Shown: positions 6,376 through 13,470 of the stretch, one piece after another
How positions within the stretch are numbered: position 1 is the first letter of the stretch
Layout: every line of letters begins with the position of its first letter
Program-made: the position numbers and the translations under genes
Virus record (IMG/VR): IMGVR_UViG_3300028025_005271
Coordinates: 1-27,198 of that record
From: a virus
DNA length: 27,198 bases
Direction: 5' to 3' (one strand)
Notes under the pieces: generated by a model
Told to the model about the DNA's origin: nothing
Seen by the model: only the letters and a program-made list of their open reading frames with translations
Databases searched by the model: none

Positions 6376-7269
6376 TTAGTAGGTGCCGCCGTCGATACTG
6401 GCCTCGAGGCTATCCAGGCGAGCGTCGAGCGCGTCGTCTGCACTGGCGCGGGCTGTTGCCTCGCTTGTGATGTTGGTCTGCAAGCTGGTGTCGGCAGAAG
6501 CGCGGGTGGTGGCTTCAGCGGTGATGTTCGATTGCAGAGTCGTGTCAGCGCTGGAGCGGGCGCTCGCTTCGGCGGTGATGTTCGACTGAAGGGTCGTGTC
6601 GGCGGCTGCGCGGGCAGACTCTTCGGTGTTGATGTCGGCCTCGGCTGCGGTGACTCGGGTGGCAAGGGCTGTCGCGGCGGACTCGACGGTGTCGATGCGG
6701 CCACCGAGGGCGGTGTCGGCACTGGTGCGGTTCGTGACTTCGGCTGCGAGCGCGGCGTTGTTGCTGGTCACATAACCGGCGAAGGCTGTGTCGTTCGTGG
6801 CATCCACGCTGTTGATCAAGCTGACGATCTCGGCGAAGCTGTCTTTGTCGGCCTGGGAAGCAGATAGGATCGCATCGATGCGGCCTTTTTCAGTCGTGAT
6901 CTTGCCGTCAAGGGTCGTGTCTGCCGAGCTACGAGCGGAAGCTTCTGAGCTGATCGCGGCGGCGCGGTCGATGATTTCTTGAGCGAGGTTGGCTGCGATG
7001 ACGCCTTCAGCGGCTGTGGCGCGGCTGATCTCGCTATTGAGGTTTGTCGTGAGGGTGGAATCCGCTGCGGAGCGAAGCGAAGCCTCGGCTGCTACTGCAT
7101 CGCTAACGAAGGTCTTCTTTGCGAAGATGTGCTCGCCCGCGATCGGGAGAACGCCTTCGGCTGTGCCGATGAAAAATGACTTATTTGTGGAGTCGAAGGC
7201 GACTTCCCCGACTTGAAGCGACACCGGAGAACCGGAACCGCGCTTGATGCGAATGATAGGATTAGGCAT
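6376..7269 (-). CDS. Coiled-coil tail fibre protein with 18-residue repeats
   Basis: A 297-residue protein. The N-terminal module (IKRGSGSPVSLQVGEVAFDS, then FFIGTAEG) is the LQxGEvafD fibre head seen in many phages. The remainder is almost all helix with Ala, Ser, Thr and Arg. Near the C-terminus an 18-residue unit, NITAEASARSSADTTLQS, repeats with variation about four times. A period of 18 equals one heptad plus one hendecad, which suits a trimeric coiled-coil shaft. It is likely a structural stalk. The stop is followed by the palindrome at 6320-6364. Confidence 0.85.
   Translation of the reverse strand: MPNPIIRIKRGSGSPVSLQVGEVAFDSTNKSFFIGTAEGVLPIAGEHIFAKKTFVSDAVAAEASLRSAADSTLTTNLNSEISRATAAEGVIAANLAQEIIDRAAAISSEASARSSADTTLDGKITTEKGRIDAILSASQADKDSFAEIVSLINSVDATNDTAFAGYVTSNNAALAAEVTNRTSADTALGGRIDTVESAATALATRVTAAEADINTEESARAAADTTLQSNITAEASARSSADTTLQSNITAEATTRASADTSLQTNITSEATARASADDALDARLDSLEASIDGGTY
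6395..6625 (-). repeat. 54-bp tandem repeats encoding the fibre shaft
   Basis: About four diverged copies of a 54-base unit encode the 18-residue repeats of the coiled-coil fibre. The words GTGATGTT and GTGTC (plus strand) recur at 54-base spacing between about 6450 and 6620. Confidence 0.7.
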
Positions 7270-7323
7270 GACTAATTAGGTGGTGTTGGTGGTTTTGGTT
7301 TTGGCTGTTCGTGGTGGGGTGAG

Positions 7324-7330
7324 TGTCAAA
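7324..7330 (-). promoter_or_regulatory. TTTGACA box
   Basis: A TTTTTGACAC word that contains the TGA stop of the 75-residue gene, 54 bases before the start at 7269. Confidence 0.35.
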
Positions 7331-7553
7331 AATTGCCGGCATCGATGACCGGGATCATGAGGGCGTAGGAGCTCGCGGAGGGCGACCAGCGGTAGGGCAT
7401 GCCTTCGTCCATTGCCATGTAGAGGCGGTCGGCTTTTCCGACGCTCGGGAAGGCGGAGCGTGTTGGGTATTCGACGACGATGCCTGGCAGGGTTAGGTCG
7501 AAGCTCGAGAGATCGAGTTGCTGGCTGAGGTTGCTCTCGGTAATCGTTGTCAT
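7326..7553 (-). CDS. Small tail-region protein, unknown
   Basis: A 75-residue protein (MTTITESNLSQQLDLSSFDL at its start, ending IPVIDAGNF). No domain is recognised. The start overlaps the stop of the large fibre gene by ATGA, so it is translationally coupled and probably a fibre accessory protein or cap. The window's next gene downstream is the coiled-coil fibre. Confidence 0.7.
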   Translation of the reverse strand: MTTITESNLSQQLDLSSFDLTLPGIVVEYPTRSAFPSVGKADRLYMAMDEGMPYRWSPSASSYALMIPVIDAGNF

Positions 7554-9274
7554 TGGTATGCGAGAGTCTCCCGGTTAGTCCACGAGCCGACGGCCGAGGC
7601 GGTTGAAAGCACTCGCCCGGCGGCGGTGAGTGTGCTGCGTTTAATTGTCCAAGTGCTCGCGGTCTCTGGCAGTGCTGGCGCGGCAGGTCGGTTGGCATTG
7701 AGCAGGCGCCCGCTGTAGGTGGTGAGGCCGTTGGTGGACTGGTCGAATGCGTAAATGTAGAGAGTCGGATCGAGTGGACGCTGCACGCTGCGGAGGCCGA
7801 GGGCGGTGAAGACGATCTGTTGTCCGTTTGCTGGATAGTCGTCGAAGATGATTTTCCCCGTTGCCAGATTCACCATGTAGTCGGTGCCGGGTGACTGCGT
7901 AACGCCGTTCAGCGAGACAAGGACATGAGATGGGTTGGCGCTAGAGAGGCCGCTCACGGAGTAGGTGTCGGTGAGGCCGTTCGCAATGTGAGTGGTCGTG
8001 GTGATCGAAAGGCCGGGGGCATTGTCTGCAACAAAAGTTGAGAGACCTGTAATTGTATTTGCTGGGTGCTGGTGATTGACCGTGGCAAAGGTCGCGCGCA
8101 GGTCATCGGTCAGCTCACCTACATTGCAAAGGTCTAGATCGAACCCCCACGGAACGAGGTGCGGCATGAGACCATTAGCTTCGTCGCTCGATTGCACGAC
8201 GTTCTGCGTGAATGGTTGGCCGTTACTGATATTCCAGCACGCCGTGCCGGAGTCATACCAAAGTGTAAAGTCTGGCTCTGCTCGAAAAAACGGTTGTCCG
8301 TTGTGGATTACAAATGGCTCGCGGTAAAAAACTGCCGTTTCACCTTCCCAAAAATTGCGAGCGATCAGGGCTGTGGTAGTTACGTCGTTTGCGCTGTGCT
8401 TGTGGCCCGGCTGAGACGCGGTGTCGGCCTTGGCACCTTGCGCGGCGGTTGCGTAGCTACCGAGAGGCTGCTTGCCTGCAAGCGCGGTTTGGAGGCCAGT
8501 GGTGTCCGCAATGGTGTGGGTGTGGACGCTTGCAGCCTTGCCGTTAATCTGGGTCTGCAAGCTGCCGATGCTGGCGGCTGCTTCGGCGATAGAGTCGAGC
8601 GCGGCAGGGTCCAGATTCGCGGCGAGGAAATCGATTCGCTGGCCGAGCGAGGTGTCGGCGGTTGCAAGAGTGGCGAGGTCGGCATCGAGGCCGGTGATCT
8701 CGCTCTTAAGGTGCGTGTGGGCAGTCGCCGGAAAAGTGGCAGGCTTGTTCAGCACGCTGGCCCAAGTCGGCGGAGGGGCGAGTTGCGCGATGGCTTGCGC
8801 GGTCCGCAGGGGGGTCATCCATTTTTCATTCGAGGTGCCTGCGGTGGCTTCGGCTTGCGTAGCTTTTCCGTCTGGCACTACGGCAGGCGTGGCCTCGTTG
8901 CCCAAGATAACGCTGTTTTGAATTTCCACCTGGAGCGTGGCCGTGCGAGTAGCCTCGCCCGTGCGTGCGTAGCGCACCTCGAGCAGCGCATCCGCGCTGG
9001 CGGTGCTGCCGGGAAAGAGGTCTTCCACGGCCGTGGTGTAGAGATCAAGCGTGCCGCTGTCGGCGAGTGCCAAGAAATTAGCGTCAGAAAATTTGCTCTT
9101 GAGCGCCACGCGGATGCTGGTCCCTGCTGGCGTGGCGACTGCTGCTCCGCGCTGCACGAAGATGACCTCCACCGGCATGACATCTCGGCGCTTGAGCACG
9201 AGCGCGGGCAAGGCCACAGAGGACGCTGCGCTGCGGACGAACCGCCGGGTGGTGAGGTCGATGAAGAGTTTCAT
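7550..9274 (-). CDS. Large modular tail fibre protein
   Basis: A 574-residue fibre. Residues about 1-170 match the N-terminus of the protein at 10643-11782, with the shared block KATQAEATAGTSNEKWMTPL followed by RTAQAI. HxH motifs follow (TAHTHLKSEITG, HTHTIAD, GHKHSAND, NHQHPANTITG), of the type that bind metal in trimeric phage fibres. Next come a segment of mixed composition (about 300-400), a beta domain (SVSGLSSANPSHVLVSLNG) and a C-terminal module shared with the 126-residue protein at 5910-6290. It is likely part of the adsorption apparatus. The start sits in a hairpin with a six-codon leader upstream. Confidence 0.88.
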   Translation of the reverse strand: MKLFIDLTTRRFVRSAASSVALPALVLKRRDVMPVEVIFVQRGAAVATPAGTSIRVALKSKFSDANFLALADSGTLDLYTTAVEDLFPGSTASADALLEVRYARTGEATRTATLQVEIQNSVILGNEATPAVVPDGKATQAEATAGTSNEKWMTPLRTAQAIAQLAPPPTWASVLNKPATFPATAHTHLKSEITGLDADLATLATADTSLGQRIDFLAANLDPAALDSIAEAAASIGSLQTQINGKAASVHTHTIADTTGLQTALAGKQPLGSYATAAQGAKADTASQPGHKHSANDVTTTALIARNFWEGETAVFYREPFVIHNGQPFFRAEPDFTLWYDSGTACWNISNGQPFTQNVVQSSDEANGLMPHLVPWGFDLDLCNVGELTDDLRATFATVNHQHPANTITGLSTFVADNAPGLSITTTTHIANGLTDTYSVSGLSSANPSHVLVSLNGVTQSPGTDYMVNLATGKIIFDDYPANGQQIVFTALGLRSVQRPLDPTLYIYAFDQSTNGLTTYSGRLLNANRPAAPALPETASTWTIKRSTLTAAGRVLSTASAVGSWTNRETLAYQ

Positions 9275-9291
9275 GCCGCTGCCTGCGGCAT
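9272..9291 (-). promoter_or_regulatory. Start-site hairpin and six-codon leader
   Basis: ATGCCGC (9291-9285) can pair with GCGGCAT (9279-9273), a 7-bp stem that includes two bases of the fibre start codon. The same bases encode a mini-frame, ATG to TGA (MPQAAA), whose stop overlaps the fibre ATG as ATGA. It could tune translation initiation; this is inference. Confidence 0.35.
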
Positions 9292-9293
9292 GT

Positions 9294-9300
9294 TGTCAAA
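9294..9300 (-). promoter_or_regulatory. TTTGACA box
   Basis: An ATTTGACAA word 19 bases before the large fibre start, directly before the start-site hairpin. Confidence 0.35.
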
Positions 9301-9347
9301 TCACCGCACTAGGAGCGGGACGGAAGGGGAGGGAAGTAGGCGGAATG

Positions 9348-10646
9348 CTAAAACTCAAATCCTGTTCCAGACTTATAAAGTTTCGCGATTTCGGCAGTGG
9401 TGAGGGCGCGGTTCCAGACACCAAGGGCGTCTATTCTGCCTGAAAATTCAAAGCCCCCCATGTGCCTGACATTACCGATATCAACCTGCGTTATTGGGCT
9501 GTAGTTCGTCGAGCCTGTGGCTGATTTTACAAGTGTTCCGTTTTTGTAGATGCTCATCGCGTTTGCACTGCCGCGCAAAAAGACGCAATGAATCCATTGG
9601 TTTGCAGTGAAAAAAGCAGACTGCGAAAAATCTCCAGACGCGCCGTTGTTCCACGACAGGCCGCCAGATGAGTCGCCGTGGATGTTCAGCGTCCCAGCCG
9701 CAGAGCCAGCAAAAAGTGAAAAGTAATTTCTCAAAGTGGCGACATTTACCCACATGGAAATAGTGTATGGCTGCGCGGGATTAAATGATATTGATGCACT
9801 TAAATAATGGCCGGTGCCAGCAAACAATGCTGCGCCTTGAATAGCTCCGGTGCTCAATGACACCGAATTTGAATTAGTAAGAGTGCAGTTGTTTCCGCTG
9901 CTGTCTGAAAGTGAAAGCCCACCGGTTCCGTCATCGTTCAGTTTGTAAAATGCCAGGATGTTATTTAGCAGGGTTGACGGATCAGCCGCATTCCAAAGTA
10001 AACGGCTGCCGTAATAGAGAGCCTTGGCTTGGGTCGCCCCGGCATAGATGGAAATAGCTCGAATGGCTCCGGCAAAGATCGGTGGACTCACAGCGATCGC
10101 AATCGTCACCTCCTTCGTATCAGTGCCGCCAGGCCCCGTGGCGCGAAGTGTGAGAATTATGGATCCTATATCTTGCGGCGTGCCTGTGATCGCTCCCGTG
10201 CTCGGATCGATCGTAGCCCAGCTTGGCAGCCCAAGAATGAATATATCACCCTCAATCAAATGGCTCAACGCCTCCCAGCTTGTGACTGGACGATTCGTGC
10301 TATCGGTGAGAGAAAATGTCGTATTAAACGCTGTGCCTGGGGATCCTGATGCACTCTGACCCGCGGTAATTATCGGCACTCCATCCGCGATCGAGAAAGC
10401 GATACTCGTCGGCGCGCTTGTTCCGCTGCTGTTGGTAGCAGTGAATGATGCAGTGAATGAACCTTTTGCGGTAGGAAAGCCCGAAATCGCGCCCGTGCTG
10501 GGATTTTGACTTAACCCTTGCGGCAAACCCGTAGCACTCCACGAGGTGACTTGCGCTGAGCCATCCAGAGCCGGAGTGGTCGCAGTAAAAAAACCGCCCA
10601 CCTTACCCGAAAAGCTCTGACCGGCCGTGATGATCGGCAAGCTCAT
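9348..10646 (-). CDS. Tail protein with two Ig-like domains and a LamG-like domain
   Basis: A 432-residue protein. Two Ig-like repeats of the He_PIG/cadherin-like type (about 1-88 and 89-185) carry the signatures LPQGLSQNPSTGAISGFPTA and LPSWATIDPSTGAITGTPQD. A concanavalin A-like LamG_3 domain follows (about 225-432), with AFYKLNDDGTGGLSLSDSSG, YTISMWVN and the ending FSGRIDALGVWNRALTTAEI. LamG-like folds bind glycans, so this is a good candidate for carbohydrate recognition at the host surface. It is coupled by ATGA to the fibre upstream. Confidence 0.88.
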   Translation of the reverse strand: MSLPIITAGQSFSGKVGGFFTATTPALDGSAQVTSWSATGLPQGLSQNPSTGAISGFPTAKGSFTASFTATNSSGTSAPTSIAFSIADGVPIITAGQSASGSPGTAFNTTFSLTDSTNRPVTSWEALSHLIEGDIFILGLPSWATIDPSTGAITGTPQDIGSIILTLRATGPGGTDTKEVTIAIAVSPPIFAGAIRAISIYAGATQAKALYYGSRLLWNAADPSTLLNNILAFYKLNDDGTGGLSLSDSSGNNCTLTNSNSVSLSTGAIQGAALFAGTGHYLSASISFNPAQPYTISMWVNVATLRNYFSLFAGSAAGTLNIHGDSSGGLSWNNGASGDFSQSAFFTANQWIHCVFLRGSANAMSIYKNGTLVKSATGSTNYSPITQVDIGNVRHMGGFEFSGRIDALGVWNRALTTAEIAKLYKSGTGFEF

Positions 10647-11782
10647 GCTGTGACGATATAGAGCGTGCTTGCGTTTGGCGTTGCTGGCATCGCTGAAACC
10701 ACCGCGATTGCCGTGATTCCGCCAGTGAGTGTCAGCAGGCGCGAGTCGTTGCCTTGGCAGAATGTCCCGGCAGTTGTGCCGAATGAGCCTGCTTGAAGCA
10801 CACCACTTGCGCCTGTTATGACGGGAAGGCTAGCAGTGGTTCCGATGGCCCCGGCGTTGGTTATGTTCCCGTGGACGTGCGTGGTCGGTGTGCGGGCATC
10901 AGAAAAGCGAGAGTCGTTGCCTAAAGCCACTGTGATACTCGTCGTGCCTGTCGGGATACGAGCAAGATCCAGCGTGCCGCTCGTGATTTCGGCGGCAGAA
11001 TGGTTGTGTGAAGCGGGCGGAAATGTGCTGGGAACATTCGTGAGGTTGGCGTAGCTCGTGACTCCTGCGCTGGCAGTCTGCGGCACCCATGCCGTGCCGT
11101 TCCAAGTGGCGACTTGGCCGGTCGTCGCGCTCGATTGTGTGAGTTGCGAGAGAGGATGCGTGTGCGTGCTAGGCGCAAAAGTGCTAGGTTTGTCAGTGAG
11201 GTCGTTCCACGAGGACACGCCGCCGCCACCCAGAGCCTCGATGGCCTGCGCGGTGCGGAGAGGCGTCATCCATGTCAAGTTGTCCGTGCCTGCCTCTGCC
11301 TGAGCCTGAGTCGCTTTAAAGTCGCTGGTTGCGGCCGAGTAGAAGATCGGCAGCGAGACCGGCTGGCCCTCATCGCCTCGGATGACATCGTTGTGCAGTG
11401 TGGTCGGCAGCGTCTTGGAGGAAGACACGACATCACCCGTCACCCACTCGACTTCGAGCATTGCCGGGAGGGTAACCGGCTCGCCAGCGAATGCCGTGGC
11501 CATTGCTGTGGTGTGGAGGTTTAGCTCGCCGCTGTAGACCGTGGCCGTGCCGGTGCCGGATTGCGTGAGCGTCGTGACTGCCAAGAAAGGCGCGTTGTAA
11601 TTGCCATCCGGCTTGATTCCGACGCGGGCTGTCGTGCCTGCGGGGAGTTGCTGAACAACGGCATCGCGGAGGAATTGAAGCTCGATGCTGTCGTTGTCGC
11701 GGCGCTTGAATTCCAGCAGTGAGAGCGGCCGCGTGGGCGTGGTGAGCAGTCGGCGAGAGTCGAGATCGAGGTAAATACGCAT
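10643..11782 (-). CDS. Modular tail fibre protein
   Basis: A 379-residue fibre. It has the same N-terminal platform as the protein at 7550-9274 (MRIYLDLDSRRLL, FKRRDNDSIELQFLRD, TWMTPLRTAQAIEAL). HxH-type motifs follow (STHTHPLSQLTQ, ASHNHSAAEITSG, TTHVHGNITNAGAIG), then the very widespread phage fibre cassette GNDSRFSDARTP and GSFGTTAGTFCQGNDSRLL. The ending, TPNASTLYIVTA, is short. It is probably trimeric and metal-binding. The start at 11782 follows the Cys-rich gene after a gap with a TTTGACA box. Confidence 0.87.
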   Translation of the reverse strand: MRIYLDLDSRRLLTTPTRPLSLLEFKRRDNDSIELQFLRDAVVQQLPAGTTARVGIKPDGNYNAPFLAVTTLTQSGTGTATVYSGELNLHTTAMATAFAGEPVTLPAMLEVEWVTGDVVSSSKTLPTTLHNDVIRGDEGQPVSLPIFYSAATSDFKATQAQAEAGTDNLTWMTPLRTAQAIEALGGGGVSSWNDLTDKPSTFAPSTHTHPLSQLTQSSATTGQVATWNGTAWVPQTASAGVTSYANLTNVPSTFPPASHNHSAAEITSGTLDLARIPTGTTSITVALGNDSRFSDARTPTTHVHGNITNAGAIGTTASLPVITGASGVLQAGSFGTTAGTFCQGNDSRLLTLTGGITAIAVVSAMPATPNASTLYIVTA

Positions 11783-11803
11783 GGCGGGCTACTGCTGGCG
11801 GGG

Positions 11804-11810
11804 TGTCAAA
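11804..11810 (-). promoter_or_regulatory. TTTGACA box
   Basis: A GTTTGACAC word directly after the TAG stop of the Cys-rich gene, 21 bases before the fibre start at 11782. Confidence 0.35.
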
Positions 11811-12041
11811 CTATTCGACTTGGTAGTTTTTTGCCGAGTCACAGCAACCACTCACTCGACGCGCTGCTGCCGGGTGCGCGCGCTCTGCGCGAGCGGCAAG
11901 CTCGGCGGAATGTTCCGGCGTATTCTCCCCTGCGTTTATACATGCGCGACAGTTCCCTGCGTGAGGTTGCCCGCCATGATAACCAAGATCACATTTTGAA
12001 TTTGTGGAAAAATTACAGGATTTCAAAATATGAACCGTCAT
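11811..12041 (-). CDS. Small Cys-rich protein
   Basis: A 76-residue protein with cysteines in CDLGYHGGQPHAGNCRACIN, plus an N-terminal Cys and a C-terminal CC. The pattern C..G.HGG.P..G.C..C resembles short Cys-rich phage proteins encoded near tail genes and could bind zinc. The start at ATG 12041 overlaps the preceding gene by 29 bases; longer in-frame extensions run through that gene and are unlikely. The function is unknown. Confidence 0.65.
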   Translation of the reverse strand: MTVHILKSCNFSTNSKCDLGYHGGQPHAGNCRACINAGENTPEHSAELAARAERAHPAAARRVSGCCDSAKNYQVE

Positions 12042-12513
12042 CTTGCCTTGTTGAATAAACGGTGATGGTGGCGACCTGCGTAGAAGCGCAGCCGCTCTGT
12101 TGCCCTGGCGAAATAGACTTGGTCTTGGTGCTGCCTTTAAAATCGACAATAAGTAGAGCGTTACCGCTCCCACCTGCTGGCTCATACCAACCAGCAAAAG
12201 CATCGATATTGTAGCTCGAGGACCAAAGCCCATCGCGACGGGCATCCTCCACGCGGATATCCACCTGCTCCACTGCATCCTGTCCGGTGTTGTCCCCGCC
12301 TATCCATTGCACATAGGTGCCGCTCCCACCGCAGCCAAAGCCCACGGATTCACCGAATGCCGCTGTCTGCGTGTCCAAATCCCTCTGCCCTGTCCCTTCC
12401 CATGAGTATTTCACAGTCAACTGCACCGTCTCGCAGCACCCACACGACACCGCCCGGAGAACGGCATCGGTCTTGACCTTAATCGCGCCAGAGGTGGAGC
12501 GCCCGAGCGTCAT
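12013..12513 (-). CDS. Distal tail protein, Cys-containing, unknown
   Basis: A 166-residue protein beginning MTLGRSTSGAIKVKTDAVLR. The start at 12513 lies one base after the stop of the gene upstream; an extension to 12552 would overlap that gene. Cysteines cluster early (SCGCCETVQL) and later (GFGCGGSG, QSGCAST). The protein appears beta-rich, with acidic turns. It belongs to the run of small proteins after the tape measure, so a baseplate or tail-tip role is likely by position only. Confidence 0.78.
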   Translation of the reverse strand: MTLGRSTSGAIKVKTDAVLRAVSCGCCETVQLTVKYSWEGTGQRDLDTQTAAFGESVGFGCGGSGTYVQWIGGDNTGQDAVEQVDIRVEDARRDGLWSSSYNIDAFAGWYEPAGGSGNALLIVDFKGSTKTKSISPGQQSGCASTQVATITVYSTRQDDGSYFEIL

Positions 12514-12514
12514 A

Positions 12515-12871
12515 TCAGCACTCCTCCGTTGCCACCCATGCAAGCGCGCCATCTACCGCACCGAGCACATAAGTTCCCGAGTCTGGCACTTGCAGCCAAG
12601 CAAGAGCACCGCCGACTACGGCAAAGACGGCATCCTTCGACGGTGCGGCTGGCTGAAAAATAAGCCGCCGCTGCGTGTGGCCGCCTGGGCCTGTGAATTC
12701 ATCCACCGAAAACGGCTGTTGATCACCTTGTGGCGAGGTGTCGGAAACATCGAGAGTGGCGTAGGTGAAGTTTGCATCGAGATCCTTTGCCGAAATCTGG
12801 ATCGGGTAGCCTCCCGCACCACTCTTCGAAGCGCTGGCCTTTTCTGAGAAGCTGACGGGTGGCTGCGTCAT
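12515..12871 (-). CDS. Distal tail protein, unknown
   Basis: A 118-residue protein. Two similar C-terminal segments, VVGGALAWLQVPDSGTYVLG and AVDGALAWVATEEC, form a small internal repeat (GALAW.xVP). The N-terminus is polar (PVSFSEKASASKSGAGGYP). No named family is recognised. It is coupled by ATGA to the 199-residue gene upstream and lies in the tail-tip region. Confidence 0.75.
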   Translation of the reverse strand: MTQPPVSFSEKASASKSGAGGYPIQISAKDLDANFTYATLDVSDTSPQGDQQPFSVDEFTGPGGHTQRRLIFQPAAPSKDAVFAVVGGALAWLQVPDSGTYVLGAVDGALAWVATEEC

Positions 12872-13467
12872 ACTATTTCTGCTTTGAGAGAACTCACGAT
12901 ATCGACCTCATCAAAACTGCCGAAATTCCGGCGCGTCACGCTGGAGACTTGCGTCGCCCAAGTGATAGACAGGCTGCTCGCTCCGCCGCTTGGCCTCTTG
13001 CCAGTGGTGATGCGCTTGAGCATGCGTCTGTTCAGTGAATTTTGCGACACGGTTAAAAACACACTGCCGAGAGTTGCCGCCAGCACCTTGCGCTCGGTGA
13101 AAGAATCCGCGATCCAGATTTCCGTCACGGTCCAGTTGTAGGTGATCGGCGCTGGCGGGTTGTTGCCCACAGCCTGCGTGATCGTGGACTCAAAAGATTT
13201 AGAAAGATTCAGCACCTCAGTGCCGAAGACGCCCGATGTCGCTCCGGTGTCCGTGTAGGCGTCGAAGCTCATTTCCAGCAGGCCCATATCTGTCGTGCGC
13301 ACCTGCGGGTCTGGGAAAACCGATCCACTTTCTTCGGCTAAAGTAAGCGCAGCGGCTTCCTCTCCAGCTTTGAATAAAATCGTGCCGCTTATTTTTTTCA
13401 AACCGTAGACCGATTGGGATTCCGTGGAGCCGGGAACGAGGAGAGGGAATGTGCCGTAGAGTGTCAT
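12868..13467 (-). CDS. Distal tail protein after tape measure, unknown
   Basis: A 199-residue protein directly behind the tape measure gene, the place usually held by a distal tail or first baseplate gene. It starts MTLYGTFPLLVPGSTESQSV and is predicted to be beta-rich (TYNWTVTEIWIADSF; SSLSITWATQVSSVTRRNF). Position suggests a distal tail-like role, but no diagnostic motif is visible. The stop overlaps the next start by ATGA. Confidence 0.78.
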   Translation of the reverse strand: MTLYGTFPLLVPGSTESQSVYGLKKISGTILFKAGEEAAALTLAEESGSVFPDPQVRTTDMGLLEMSFDAYTDTGATSGVFGTEVLNLSKSFESTITQAVGNNPPAPITYNWTVTEIWIADSFTERKVLAATLGSVFLTVSQNSLNRRMLKRITTGKRPSGGASSLSITWATQVSSVTRRNFGSFDEVDIVSSLKAEIV

Positions 13468-13470
13468 GGG

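Noticed and set aside
6395-6625. A CRISPR array
   Set aside because: The repeats are contiguous, in frame and protein-coding, without spacers. No CRISPR-like array is visible anywhere in the window.
8159-9403. A 414-codon plus-strand frame opposite the large fibre
   Set aside because: Arg/Gly/Cys-rich shadow of the GC-rich fibre gene, with no known motif. The minus-strand protein has clear fibre modules.
12042-12278. An extension of the Cys-rich gene to 12278
   Set aside because: It covers a large part of the 166-residue gene in another frame and lacks similarity to anything expected.
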